A stretch of 64,000 nucleotides of DNA from Tetragenococcus halophilus subsp. flandriensis (GCF_030161475.1 NZ_BSUG01000020.1:59175-123174), one strand, 5' to 3'; positions 53,796 to 63,386 are shown, counted from the first letter of the stretch. Translations and numbers: made by a program. Notes: generated by a model from the sequence alone, not told the origin.

Positions 53796-55236
53796 TTACT
53801 TTTCTGTCCAACAAGTCAAAGTTCCAGGACCCACTTCAAACCGTCCATTCCCATTTTCATCAATGGCAATTTCCTTCGAATTATTCCCTGTCAACTCAAC
53901 AAACACTTTTCCTGCTTGTTCTTAACCAACATTCATCTCCAACGTATTCGAATCCGCCGTTGAAATAAGAATCGCTAACTTCTTCGGATGCTCCTCATCC
54001 CCATGACGAACCCATCCAATCAGATTTTCTGTAGCCATATAATCCGTCTGCTTACCCCAAGCAAATTGCTTACGAATATCAACTAACTGATTAATCATGT
54101 CTTTTTGACATTCAATCGGATGATCTCCTCTAAGACCATAATAATCCCCGTAAAATAAACAAGGATAGCCGTCTTCTCGTAACAAAATTAATCCATAGGC
54201 AACCTTCTTAAACCAAGGTTTGGACGAAGGATTCCAGCGACTGTCCTGGCTGGCTATCATGATTGTCTACGAAAGTTACTGCGATTCCTGGGTGTTCTTG
54301 CACCAATGTATTATCAAATACTTTACGCATGTCATAATTAGCTGCATTGGTTGATGCTTCCGCTAAGTGATAATGCAAAGCCACATCGAATAAATCTGTG
54401 TGGTATTTCGTTTGATATAGATAACTATTTTCCTTGTTTTTATCGTATACCCAGTATTCCCCAAAGAAATAGATGTGGCGGTCGCTCGTTTCCTCCACGT
54501 ACTTAATAAAGTCGACGATAAACGCATCTTGGATATGTTTCAATGCGTCAAAACGCATGCCATCAATCTGTATATAATCGACCAGCCAACTTCCCCATTT
54601 TAATAATTCATCATGCACATCGGGATGTTTATAATCGATATCAGCAAACATGAGATAATCATAATTCCCTTTTTCATCAGAAACACCGTCAGCCCAGTGC
54701 TTGTTTTCGCCTATGATCTTGAAGATTGCTGTTTTTCCTTCTTTTTGGTCAAAGTCGACTCCAGAGAAATGATGGTGATTCCATTCAAAGTCTGAATATT
54801 TTCCATTTCGAGCAGGGAAGTTAAATCCTGTCCATGATTCAATGGTGTGAGGTTCTGAGACTTCATGATTTCGGTCATTTTCATCGACTTCGATAGCGGT
54901 CATTTCTTCTGTAAAGTCAGCCCCTGCCTTGTGGTTCATGATGATATCGGCGTAAACCTTGATATCATTGCCATGCAAGGCTTCAATCGCTGCTTTCAGT
55001 TCATCGACTGTTCCATATTTTGTACGAATATCTCCTTTTTGATCAAAATCACCTAAATCATAAATGCCATAACCTATATCATCTGTGTTGGTTGCTTTGC
55101 ATAGTGGAGGAAGCCACAAGGCATCAATTCCATTCTCACTTAATTTTTGTACTTCTTCTTTAAGCCACTTATAGTAGTTTCCGTCATTTTCGAGATACCA
55201 TTCAAACGCCTGCATTATTACATAATTTTCAGCCAT
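53796..55236 (-). pseudogene. cytosolic alpha-amylase (GH13), frameshifted and interrupted
   Basis: The frame from 55236 encodes a GH13_5-type cytosolic amylase: VIMQAFEWYLENDGNYYKWL, ADIIMNHKAG, GMRFDALKHI (catalytic Asp), FFGEYW (catalytic Glu) and FVDNHDSQPGQSLESF. One extra A near 54219-54221 then shifts the frame. The shifted frame continues PWFKKVAYGLILLREDGYPC to a TAA at 53922-53924, where Lys is expected. Coding resumes with EQAGKVFVELTGNNSKEIAI to the natural stop at 53796. No signal peptide is present. Two lesions make it inactive. Confidence 0.88.
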
Positions 55237-55380
55237 TCTCTTAACTCTATGAAAATTTATTTTAAAATCATCCGGTTCCTACTTTTAAGATTACATGAAA
55301 GAGGATTCATAGACAAACAGTTATACTTTATGAACCGGATTGTATTGATTAGTCACAAATTGTTGAAAGTTGAATTTTTC

Positions 55381-55562
55381 GGATAAAAGATTAAGAAAGC
55401 TTTATCCCAATATCGAGGAAACTGATAAAAAAGGGGCGAATATTGGTATTTTCGGATAAAGAATCGGGAAAGTTTTATCTGAATTCCTAATTTTGGATAA
55501 AATATCAGGAAACTGTTATCCGAAACTTGATTTTGGGATAATAGTTTATGGAAATCTTATCC
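55381..55562. repeat. tandem 27-bp palindromic units with 41-bp period
   Basis: Four related units start at 55381, 55454, 55495 and 55536. Each runs GGATAA, a central GGAAA or AGAAA, then TTATCC or a close variant, over 27 bp. The last three are spaced exactly 41 bp apart, with TTTT before each. A degenerate fifth unit overlaps the first (about 55404-55430). No gene lies in 55237-55651; this array is its main content. Confidence 0.75.
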
Positions 55563-55567
55563 AAATC

Positions 55568-55622
55568 AAAAAACAGACTCCCACTCCAACGATAATCAGC
55601 ACTCATTGAAGTGAAAGTCTGC
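55568..55622 (-). terminator. terminator of the SnoaL-like gene
   Basis: Minus-strand CAGACTTTCACTTCAA and TTGGAGTGGGAGTCTG pair imperfectly and are followed by TTTTTTG, about 30 nt after the stop codon. Confidence 0.7.
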
Positions 55623-55651
55623 TTTTATTCAAACCATTCGTAAATAATCAA

Positions 55652-56056
55652 CTATCCTAAAATGTCGCTCCCTTGAGCATCAACAGATTCTAGTGCAATT
55701 TTTCCATCTTTGACAACATAAGTTTCTACACCACGCATGCCTAATGTGGGTTCATCAAAAATCAACATACCATAGTCCCCTTCAATAATCTTTTTAAAGG
55801 TAACATTGGAATAAAAATCATTCATTGCATTTTCTGACAAGTTTGGATGTTCTTCAGCTAATTGTTTCAATGCGTTTGGTAAAAAAGATTCTAGATATTT
55901 TTCCAAAGTATCTCGTCCGACTATTGGTTCGTCCATTGCACTCATGATAATCACAGCATCTTCAGCATAATCTGCTGCAATCGTTTTAGGATCCATGGTT
56001 AACATGCTCTCGATGTGTTGCTCCATCACTTTTTCTACAGCTGTTTTTTCTGACAT
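55652..56056 (-). CDS. SnoaL/NTF2-like protein
   Basis: About 134 residues with the NTF2-like pattern: VEKVMEQHIESMLTMDPKTI, DYAEDAVIIMSAMDEPIVGR, and C-terminal strands FDEPTLGMRGVETYVVKDGK. Such proteins include small-molecule isomerases and stress proteins; no specific assignment is possible. ATG at 56056 is preferred, nine nt after AAAGGG. It lies between pseudogenes but is itself intact. Confidence 0.7.
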   Translation of the reverse strand: MSEKTAVEKVMEQHIESMLTMDPKTIAADYAEDAVIIMSAMDEPIVGRDTLEKYLESFLPNALKQLAEEHPNLSENAMNDFYSNVTFKKIIEGDYGMLIFDEPTLGMRGVETYVVKDGKIALESVDAQGSDILG

Positions 56057-56199
56057 AATCATCTACCCTTTCTTTTTATCTTCAATTGTACTCTCTATTA
56101 TTATAATAAAATCACAAAATGGTTCTTTTCAATTACCAATATTTACTATACGGGTAATAATGCCCATTTTTACACAACTGTGTTAAAAAAGATAAAAGC

Positions 56200-56235
56200 T
56201 AAGAAAATATCGATTTTTTTACTCACGATATCTCC
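56200..56235 (-). terminator. hairpin after the GH5 pseudogene
   Basis: Minus-strand GATATCG and CGATATT flank TGAGTAAAAAAAT and are followed by TTTC; probably the original terminator of the surface glycanase gene. Confidence 0.4.
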
Positions 56236-56264
56236 TTAGTTCAATAGTGCGTTAAATGACCCTC

Positions 56265-57840
56265 TTAGTTATTTCTTCGCTTTTTCCCTACGATAAATAG
56301 TATTCCTATAGAAATGAATAGAACTCCTAGAACAACATACCGGGTTGTATCTTCATGGGAGGTTTGAGGGAGTTGTCCATCGTCTGACGACTCGATTTCA
56401 CTCACATCTTCTTCTCCAGAATCTTCCGAGGTCTCTCCAGTATCTTCACTTCCTGAATCTCCATTTGGATCGTCCTCATCGTTTGGACTCTTGCCCTCTT
56501 CGTTGGGATCATCATCTTCTTTGTTTTCATCATTAGGCTCTTCATCTTCGGGGTCTTCAATTTCTTCGCTCTCGTCGACTACGGTTACGATGAAGGTTTC
56601 AGTTGTTGTATTTCCGGCTGTATCGATAGCTGTTACGACAACTTCTTGTTCATCGATTTCGTTTGGATCGAAGGTTGTAATATCAACATTTGAAGTTAAG
56701 TCTGTTTCTTCTCTTTCAGGGAAAAGGACTCATCAATGTCATCTTTTACTTGTAGATTGATTATCAACTCGACAGGTTCTTTGGTTCCTTGACAGACGAT
56801 TGCATCTTCACCGGTAATGGCGGGTGGTGTGTCATCCGTTTCGTTGCTGTTTTGCTTGAAATGTCTGGAAAGCACGTCGACAATTTTGTCGTTACGGGTA
56901 AATCCGTCTGCAGTTGTTACACTCCATTTTTCATAAATGGTCTCAAAACTGTCGTTGTAAATATCGGCCACTTCATTGGATGTTCTTGGAGAGGTATACA
57001 TTCCCCATGAACTGTTTTCTCCAGCTACCTTATAGGTCCAACTTGTGTAGGACCAACCTTCATCATCAAAGGTGCCTAAGCCGTATTCCCAACTGTCTTC
57101 ATTTTCAAAGAAGGTGAATTCTCCAACAAAGACAGGGACGCCATGATTGGTAGTTTCATTGACCATGGTCACTTTTGAATCAATGAACTCTTGTTGGTAC
57201 TCTAGATTATTTAAATCGTCCCAACCATAAAAGTGATACTGGTAAACCACGTTTCCCAATTATAAAAGGAAGGATGTGGCAGATCGACTGGATCCCAAAT
57301 CGCTTGGATATGAATGATATGGTCAGGATCTACTTCTCGAGCGACCCGATATAAGCGGTCATAAACTTCAAATTGCTCTGTTCCTTCTGGCTCATTCAAT
57401 AAGTCATAACCAGCTATCCAAGGATTCCCTTTAGCCAATTCAGCAACTTCTTACTATAATCGAATCGTTTTTTGGATGTTCTCTTCATTCCAATAGAAAT
57501 CTCAGATCCCTGGATTTGAAATATCTCCTGAATGATCTTTTCCGTTTTGGGAGCCGAACGCACCATGTAAATCAATTAATATATACATTTCTCTTTTCTC
57601 AGCTTCACTTAAGAACCATTCCAAACGTTCTCTTCCTTTATCATTGAGACTGCCATCTTCGTTCGCCATTTCAAAGTGAGTAATCGGTAAGCGGAGTAGA
57701 TTTACGCCTTCCTCTTGTAACACATCAAAATCGTATTCTGTAAACCAATGGTCTTGGAATTGATTCACTAACTCCCAAGCCAGATCTTCACCGAAACGTT
57801 CGGTTAAAGTATTGAGCATCGTTAGCTGATCAGGCGCAAA
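56265..57840 (-). pseudogene. cell-wall-anchored GH5 glycanase, multiply disrupted
   Basis: Reading leftward from 57840, GH5 segments appear in broken frames: HWFTEYDFDVLQEEGVNLLR, LIDLHGAFGSQNGKDHSGDI, GYDLLNEPEG (acid Glu) and VPVFVGEFTFFENEDSWEYG (nucleophile Glu). An Ig-like region follows (DITTFDPNEIDEQEVVVTAI), then an acidic stalk and a sorting signal LPQTS with a membrane helix and KKRRNN. Lesions: TGA after SNPGI, tandem TAG-TAA near 57455, and frameshifts near 57240 and 56720. The signal peptide and N-terminus are missing; the sequence joins the TetR relic at about 57840. Confidence 0.88.
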
Positions 57841-58186
57841 GGTTGCTGTTTTATAAAAATCAAAAAGCTATGGATGTTTGAAGAGGCTCTATCTTTACAA
57901 AGGCAATTTGTCGACATCGCTGAACCATATCCCTTTCGTCCATATTGATGGAACAAAAAAATCTTCCATTATAGTCTTTAAGGAGGAATCATAAATATAC
58001 AAAAACAAATCTTTTTTGCTGTTTACGTAATGAAATATTAATCCTTTCGAAATTCCAGAATTCTTTGCAATAATTATTTATGGTCGAAGCTTCGTCATAA
58101 CCTTTTATTGAAAATTCTCTCAGCGCTGAATTGATAATTGCCTCTTTTCTTTCTTTATCCAATTTTTCAAGCTTTTCTAAATTCAT
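57841..58186 (-). pseudogene. third TetR regulator, frameshifted and truncated
   Basis: From ATG 58186 (after AAGGAG) the frame reads MNLEKLEKLDKERKEAIINS then ALREFSIKGYDEAST, clearly TetR. A frameshift follows. The +1 frame continues IIIAKNSGISKGLIFHYVNS and KKDLFLYIYDS, then another shift gives ERDMVQRCRQIAFVKIE and finally LFDFYKTAT before the junction with the GH5 relic. It resembles both other TetR proteins of the window, so it is a decayed paralog. Confidence 0.85.
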
Positions 58187-58288
58187 GGAATCAACTCCTT
58201 TATATTTACCATTATAGTAAATAATTTTCCGTAAAAAAGACAACAACTTAGGTTTTAAGTTGCTGTCCCTTTTTATTGTAATCATTCT

Positions 58289-59884
58289 TTATCCAATACT
58301 ACGCCGTCTGAACCCAACCAATCCTAACCAGGTGAATGCTGCCGTAATAATGATTAATATGATCAATGGAAAAACTGAAAGTTCATGAATCGGAATACTA
58401 TAATGTGCATAAGCGAAAGGTGTCCATTGTAGCATAGACCATTCGACGATACCCACCTCCCAAAACATTTCTATAAAGATAAATATCCCTAGTACAAGCC
58501 AATTAAGAATAAAGGCAATCCGTGGCAACCATCCATATATAAGGACTGCAATGCCAATAATTGTCCAAACGGGAGGAATTTTCGAAAGGGTCATACCTAA
58601 TACCCGAGGAAGATAACTAAATTCTCCAGAAACAATAGCCCATCCTAATCCAGCAGCGAATCCTAAGGCAAGGAGTATCAATGTACTCCCAACAAAAGCA
58701 ACTGTCAAATAACTGCCCAACCATTTAAATCGACTTACGGGTCTTGATAATATAATATCTGCATAGTGTTTGGTTTCTTCCTGTCTTAATTTTTGTATTG
58801 TTGTAATAGCAAAGACAGATAATCCAGCCATTAGACCTAAAATATAGATTAAAATAGAAATAAAGGCTTCTTGGTTCCCCAGTTTCGCTACGGCTTCTCC
58901 CCAGGTGTTCATCTGAGCTAAAGTAGCACTTATAGCCTCAGATATATTGGGTGTAGCCAAACCCATCATTCCGCCAAGATAAGCCATACTAATGACCCAA
59001 AGGATAAGATTAAATTTATTCTGTCGCCAAGCAAATGCCATAGTAGAATTAAGCTTCAAAGATGCTTTCTCTGAACCTTCTCTTTGAGGAATCAATCCAG
59101 TACCTAGATCCCGACGCCTAAGAAATCCGTATGAAAGTACCATTGGTAGCACAGATAAGAGGATGAAAAAGAAAATTGGCCAAAAATCATTTTCTCCAAA
59201 TGGCACAGTGAGTCGGAACCATGCTTCTGGTGCAAACCATATCCAATAGGTATCTCCCCCCTGAATATTATTCATCACCATAGCCACCATAGTGAGTCCA
59301 TACACACCAAATACAGCTCCCCTTGCACTCCCACTATGAATAAAAATCTGACTACATAAACCGCCAATGCCAGCAAAAATAAATCCAGAGGTAGTAAGGG
59401 TAAGTCCTGCTAATAAAGAACCACTCACCGCAAATCCATTTAATATTAGATATACCGTTGTCAATAGGCCCGTAATCAAACTCCCCCCACAAGAAAGAAT
59501 AAGGGCCGCTGATAAGTTGGCATATCTTCCGATTGGTTTTCCAAAGATCAATTCATTTCTTCCCGATGCTTCCTCACTTCTAGTATGGCGAATGGTAATA
59601 AAAGCTGTTGCCATCATTATTGCTATAGAAGCCTGCAGTATACCCCGCCATAAAATAGCTCCCTCAATACTTAGGGGTACTATAGGTCCAAGTAATGCGG
59701 AGGTAAGGGGGCTTGAAGATAATTCGGTAATAAACCCTCGCCAATCTGGCATCGCCTTCACAAAAGACATTTGTCCACCAAGAAGAATTATGGGGAGCAA
59801 AACCCATAGAATCATCAGTATGCGATCTCGTCGAAAATAAAGTTTCAGCAGTTTTCCTGTACCTGCAAAATGATTTTTATTCAT
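58289..59884 (-). CDS. ABC exporter permease, 12-helix type (locus 2)
   Basis: A 531-residue permease with about twelve helices in two halves, of the COG3559 type (exporter of polyketide antibiotics). Segments include LILSCGGSLITGLLTTVYLI and MAFAWRQNKFNLILWVISMA. It starts one nt after the ATPase stop, so it is coupled. The G+C content looks somewhat higher than in locus 1, suggesting a separate acquisition. It forms the membrane part of a drug or peptide exporter. Confidence 0.88.
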   Translation of the reverse strand: MNKNHFAGTGKLLKLYFRRDRILMILWVLLPIILLGGQMSFVKAMPDWRGFITELSSSPLTSALLGPIVPLSIEGAILWRGILQASIAIMMATAFITIRHTRSEEASGRNELIFGKPIGRYANLSAALILSCGGSLITGLLTTVYLILNGFAVSGSLLAGLTLTTSGFIFAGIGGLCSQIFIHSGSARGAVFGVYGLTMVAMVMNNIQGGDTYWIWFAPEAWFRLTVPFGENDFWPIFFFILLSVLPMVLSYGFLRRRDLGTGLIPQREGSEKASLKLNSTMAFAWRQNKFNLILWVISMAYLGGMMGLATPNISEAISATLAQMNTWGEAVAKLGNQEAFISILIYILGLMAGLSVFAITTIQKLRQEETKHYADIILSRPVSRFKWLGSYLTVAFVGSTLILLALGFAAGLGWAIVSGEFSYLPRVLGMTLSKIPPVWTIIGIAVLIYGWLPRIAFILNWLVLGIFIFIEMFWEVGIVEWSMLQWTPFAYAHYSIPIHELSVFPLIILIIITAAFTWLGLVGFRRRSIG

Positions 59885-59885
59885 A

Positions 59886-60782
59886 TTAGTTCAACTCCTT
59901 CTCCTGAAGTTCTCCATAATGACGTATAAATAGTTCTTCCAATGTAGGCGGTTCTGCAGTAAGGGATTGAATACCCATTGGTGCCAATGTACGCATCACA
60001 TACCCCATCGCATTATTATCCACTGAAAAGTGCCATTTTCCTTCCTTTCGTAATATATCATGGACACCTTCCAATTCCTTTAAATCTGCAGATTTAGAAA
60101 GCTCTACAATAACAGTTGTACGGGTTAAATGCCGAAGTTCTTCAAGAGTCCCAGATTCAACAATTTTTCCCTGCCTAATAATCCCAACTTGGTCACAAAG
60201 CGCCTCTACTTCTGCAAGAATATGACTAGATAGAAAAACGGTTTTACCTTGTCTCTTCACTTCTTGGATACATTCCTGAAAGACCTGCTCCATTAAAGGA
60301 TCTAATCCACTTGTGGGTTCATCTAAAATTAATAATTCTGCATCAGAAAGAAAGGCGGAAACCAATGCTACTTTCTGGCGATTTCCCTTGGAATAGCTTC
60401 GACATTTTTTCTTTGGATCAAGCTGAAACTGACTTAATAATTTTTTGCGTCGAGAAGAATCCACTTTTCCATGCAATCTACCTAAAAAATCAATTACTTC
60501 TCCACCAGTCAGGTTGGGCCATAAAGTTACATCCCCAGGCACATATACAAGTCGCTTATGGATATTTACAGCATCCTTCCAAGGATCCTTGCCCAACAAC
60601 TTTGCTTCTCCTGAATCTTTGCGAAGCATTCCTAAAAGAATACGGATGGTTGTTGATTTTCCTGATCCATTGGGACCAATAAAACCATATACTTCTCCTT
60701 CTTTTACAGTTAGATCCACACCTCTTAAAGCTTGATGCTTTCCATAGGATTTCGTAAGCTTCCTTGTCTCAATCACATTCAT
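59886..60782 (-). CDS. ABC exporter ATPase subunit (locus 2)
   Basis: A 298-residue ATPase with Walker A GPNGSGKST, signature SKGNRQKVAL and Walker B LLILDEPTSGLDP. It is visibly homologous to the locus 1 ATPase along its whole length, including the unusual GN(R/K)QK signature and the C-terminal PPTLEELFIRHYGE ending. The ATG follows GGGAGG. It drives export by the adjacent permease. Confidence 0.92.
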   Translation of the reverse strand: MNVIETRKLTKSYGKHQALRGVDLTVKEGEVYGFIGPNGSGKSTTIRILLGMLRKDSGEAKLLGKDPWKDAVNIHKRLVYVPGDVTLWPNLTGGEVIDFLGRLHGKVDSSRRKKLLSQFQLDPKKKCRSYSKGNRQKVALVSAFLSDAELLILDEPTSGLDPLMEQVFQECIQEVKRQGKTVFLSSHILAEVEALCDQVGIIRQGKIVESGTLEELRHLTRTTVIVELSKSADLKELEGVHDILRKEGKWHFSVDNNAMGYVMRTLAPMGIQSLTAEPPTLEELFIRHYGELQEKELN

Positions 60783-60797
60783 TATAAAGACCTCCCA

Positions 60798-61409
60798 TCA
60801 CATATAGTACGTTTTTTTTAATTCATCCAGATAACTATCGAATTCGGTACTGATTTTTTCAAAGTCCAGCTCCACGGTATTCGAATTCTTTAATTCCTCC
60901 AATACTTGATCCGCATAACCACCAATTGCCCAGAAAATCAAGCGTTTTGATTTTTCCTTATCCAGTTCTTCACGAAATTTGGATGTATCAATGTCCCCAT
61001 AAAACCGTTCAAAGCTATTTTCTTCAACCATTTTGCGTCTTTCTTTCACCATATCCGAATCCATAAGAACCGCTGTTTTTACAAAATCAAAAATCCAAGG
61101 GTACTTCTTCATTACTTGAATTTTCAACAAACAAGTCTTCCGTAAACGCTCAAAGATATCCTTTTGACTTCGGTCAATTTTGCTAAAATATTCTTTTTCT
61201 AAAACATCTAAGCAATAATCGTACAGAAAGAGGAAAAAATCCTTTTTACTTTTTACATAATGAAACATCAATGGTTTAGAAATTCCAGATTCCTTAGAAA
61301 TAACGTTGGTTGATGCATCATCAAATCCTTTTTTTGCAAACTCCTTGAAGCCTGCGTTTAAAATAGTATCCCGCCTTTCAGAATCTAAACTCATAAACTT
61401 TGAAAACAT
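60798..61409 (-). CDS. TetR-family repressor (locus 2)
   Basis: A 203-residue TetR protein, the same length as the locus 1 regulator. The helix-turn-helix reads GFKEFAKKGFDDASTNVISK followed by ESGISKPLMFHYVKSKKDFF, and the C-terminal domain includes IFWAIGGYADQVLEEL. The start at 61409 follows GGAGGTTATC. It is first in the TetR-ATPase-permease operon, but no promoter is seen immediately upstream because an IS110 element intervenes. Confidence 0.9.
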   Translation of the reverse strand: MFSKFMSLDSERRDTILNAGFKEFAKKGFDDASTNVISKESGISKPLMFHYVKSKKDFFLFLYDYCLDVLEKEYFSKIDRSQKDIFERLRKTCLLKIQVMKKYPWIFDFVKTAVLMDSDMVKERRKMVEENSFERFYGDIDTSKFREELDKEKSKRLIFWAIGGYADQVLEELKNSNTVELDFEKISTEFDSYLDELKKTYYM

Positions 61410-61492
61410 GATAACCTCCATCTCGACTCGCTCCGCTCTTCGAGTCAAATAGTAATGAAAACGGATGCGGATTCCGTTTGATTGTTTATAAT

Positions 61493-61690
61493 GTAACTAG
61501 GAAAGGCATACTACAAAGCACGGTGAGGTGAGTTGTAGAAAACCTCAAAGTTTGAACCAGTATGATAACTAGTGTAAGGCTAGGACTTTCAAGCACAAAT
61601 GAGTGGTACATTGCAGTCCGCACACTAATCATTGTTTTAACAAATCCTGTTAAATGCTGTCTTAGCCAGTCACTGCCTTTCCGTTACTTT
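61493..61690 (+). ncRNA. candidate IS110 bridge RNA
   Basis: The non-coding left end holds three successive stem-loops: CTACAA/TTGTAG (61511-61538), a long one with TAGTGT/ACACTA and GGACT/AGTCC (61570-61627), and TTTAACA/TGTTAAA (61636-61654). The internal loop of the second is large. IS110-type elements with a long left end encode a bridge RNA there, with loops that bind target and donor DNA. TATAAT at 61487-61492 would start it. The assignment is by position and structure only. Confidence 0.45.
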
Positions 61691-61706
61691 ATAGAAAGGA
61701 GTGAAA

Positions 61707-62972
61707 ATGATGCGAATCGTTTACCCTGTATGTTGTGGCATTGATGTGCACAAAAGCTTTTTAGTAGCTACCATCATTACCACAAAATCTAGTGGGCTAA
61801 CACCGCATTACCAGAAAAAACGATTTTCAACCTTCAATAACCAGATTCTAGCACTAAAAGATTGGCTGTTAGAAAACCATTGCTATGATGTCTGTATGGA
61901 AAGTACGGGTAAATACTGGGTGCCTGTTTCCAATTTACTTGAAGACGTGATCGATGTCACGATTGCTAACCCTAAATGGGTTCGCGCAGTAAAAGGAAAT
62001 AAAGATGATACAAAAGACTCCAAATGGATTGCCGAACTTTTTCGTGTAGGTTTAGTGAAAGGTAGTTTTGTTCCAGCGAAAGACATTCGCGTTTTACGAG
62101 AATTCACACGTTATCGAACACGACTAGTGAGTCAGCGTTCAAGCGAAAAGAACCGTCTACAGAATGCCTTTACCGTTGGTAATGTTGCTATGGATTCTGT
62201 GGTTTCTGATATGTTCGGTGTCAGTTCCAAAAAAATCCGCGATTATTTAATCTCTACCCATGATTTTGACCCAGAAAAAGTGATTTCCTTACTTCATGGA
62301 AAGATGAAACCTAAAAGCCAGGAGTTAATCGCATCTATTGAAGGATATCGTTTTACAGATGAACAAATTCTCCGTATTCAGATTATCGAGGAGCACAAAA
62401 CCTATCTTGATCACGCAATTCAGTTCATTGATTATTTAATAGATCAGATGATAGTGCCTTATGAACCAGCTGTTCAACTCTTAGAAACGATTCCAGGCAT
62501 TGGTCGTCAGTCCGCCGTTCAGGTAATTTCTGAAATCGGTGTGGATATGTCCCAATTTCCAAACCCCAAAAAGCTTTGTTGCTGGGCAGGTCTTTCTCCT
62601 GCTAGTAATGAAACGGGCGGAAAAAAGAAATCTGTCCGTATTGCTCGAGCTGGCGTGTACCTCAAGCCAACATTGGTCCAATGCGCGCATGCGGCAGTGA
62701 AAGCTTCAGAAAAGAATGCTTATTACCGCACGAAATACAAACGCATTTATAAGCGACGCGAGAAAAAACGGGCCATCATTGCCATTGCTCGTATGATACT
62801 TACAGCGATTTATCATATGCTTTCTACAGGTGAAGTGTGGAATCCAACTGATTTGTATAAAATTGATATGCCAAACAATTTAGTGCAAAAACAGAAGGAA
62901 AAAGCTATCAAGCAGGCGACAAAACTTTTAATAAAAGAAGGCCTCTTACCTGAAGATTTTGTAAAAAAATAA
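61707..62972 (+). CDS. IS110-family transposase (DEDD recombinase)
   Basis: About 421 residues. The N-terminal RuvC-like DEDD domain shows CCGIDVHKSFLVAT (Asp), VCMESTGKYW (Glu) and NKDDTKDSKWIAELF (Asp pair). The C-terminal Tnp2 domain has LETIPGIGRQSAVQVISEIG and the region GLSPASNETGGKKK with the catalytic Ser. ATG at 61707 or 61710 follows AAAGGAG. It catalyses RNA-guided recombination in this family. The frame is intact, so the element may be active. Confidence 0.93.
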   Translation: MMRIVYPVCCGIDVHKSFLVATIITTKSSGLTPHYQKKRFSTFNNQILALKDWLLENHCYDVCMESTGKYWVPVSNLLEDVIDVTIANPKWVRAVKGNKDDTKDSKWIAELFRVGLVKGSFVPAKDIRVLREFTRYRTRLVSQRSSEKNRLQNAFTVGNVAMDSVVSDMFGVSSKKIRDYLISTHDFDPEKVISLLHGKMKPKSQELIASIEGYRFTDEQILRIQIIEEHKTYLDHAIQFIDYLIDQMIVPYEPAVQLLETIPGIGRQSAVQVISEIGVDMSQFPNPKKLCCWAGLSPASNETGGKKKSVRIARAGVYLKPTLVQCAHAAVKASEKNAYYRTKYKRIYKRREKKRAIIAIARMILTAIYHMLSTGEVWNPTDLYKIDMPNNLVQKQKEKAIKQATKLLIKEGLLPEDFVKK

Positions 62973-63119
62973 TGGCTAATCTTACTTTGTTCAAACAACA
63001 AATTGCTACTCCAAAGGGCAGTTTTTGGGGCTTATTTGGTATGCTTTTAACCTCCTCTAATAAAAGTCGTATGGTTATAGTTTGTTTTCACACTAATCAC
63101 CCTTTAACCAGAGAATTCA

Positions 63120-63179
63120 TTTATCTATAAGGTCAATATTATATAATTATTATAGCTTTATTTATCTATTAGGTCAATA
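63120..63179. repeat. 19-bp direct repeats around a minus-strand promoter
   Basis: TTTATCTATAAGGTCAATA (63120-63138) and TTTATCTATTAGGTCAATA (63161-63179) differ at one base and are 41 bp apart. On the minus strand each begins TATTGACC, similar to the arm of the locus 1 TetR operator. They flank the -10 of the promoter at 63149-63177. Confidence 0.7.
63149..63177 (-). promoter_or_regulatory. orphan promoter reading toward the IS110 element
   Basis: Minus-strand TTGACC (63172-63177) and TATAAT (63149-63154) with a 17-bp spacer. Downstream lies a ribosome-site-like AGAGGAGG (near 63050) but no gene before the IS. It looks like the displaced promoter of the locus 2 TetR operon. The rest of 62973-63386 shows no gene. 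Confidence 0.6.
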
Positions 63180-63386
63180 ATAGAAAAAACTTACCTGGAT
63201 CTATTTCAAATAAGTTTTTCTGTTTAGACATCTTCCATTTTTGACAAAGGAATTAAGAAAACAATTGAATCTAATATTATTAATACTGTAATAAAGTTTA
63301 TCGTCCAATGCATCTCCATATTTTCAAGGATAAGCCCATATATTAATGCTCTTGAGGAATTACTCCCTTACTAATTAACCCAATGA

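Larger units (their letters stand above)
61470..63000 (+). mobile_element. IS110-family insertion sequence (approximate limits)
   Basis: The element comprises a 423-codon IS110 transposase frame, about 240 bp of structured non-coding DNA on its left and a short right end. IS110 elements lack terminal inverted repeats, so the exact ends cannot be read here. A TATAAT lies near the left end without a -35, as expected if the promoter is completed only in the circular junction. Confidence 0.7.

Noticed and set aside
55381..55562. CRISPR array
   Set aside because: Units differ from each other, gaps of 14 bp are too short for spacers, and no cas genes are nearby.
56345..57117. Plus-strand open frames opposite the surface glycanase relic
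   Set aside because: They are shadows of the acidic stalk and GH5 coding sequence on the minus strand.
61562..61744. 60-codon frame in the left end of the IS110 element
   Set aside because: It has no ribosome site and overlaps the structured non-coding segment better explained as a bridge RNA.
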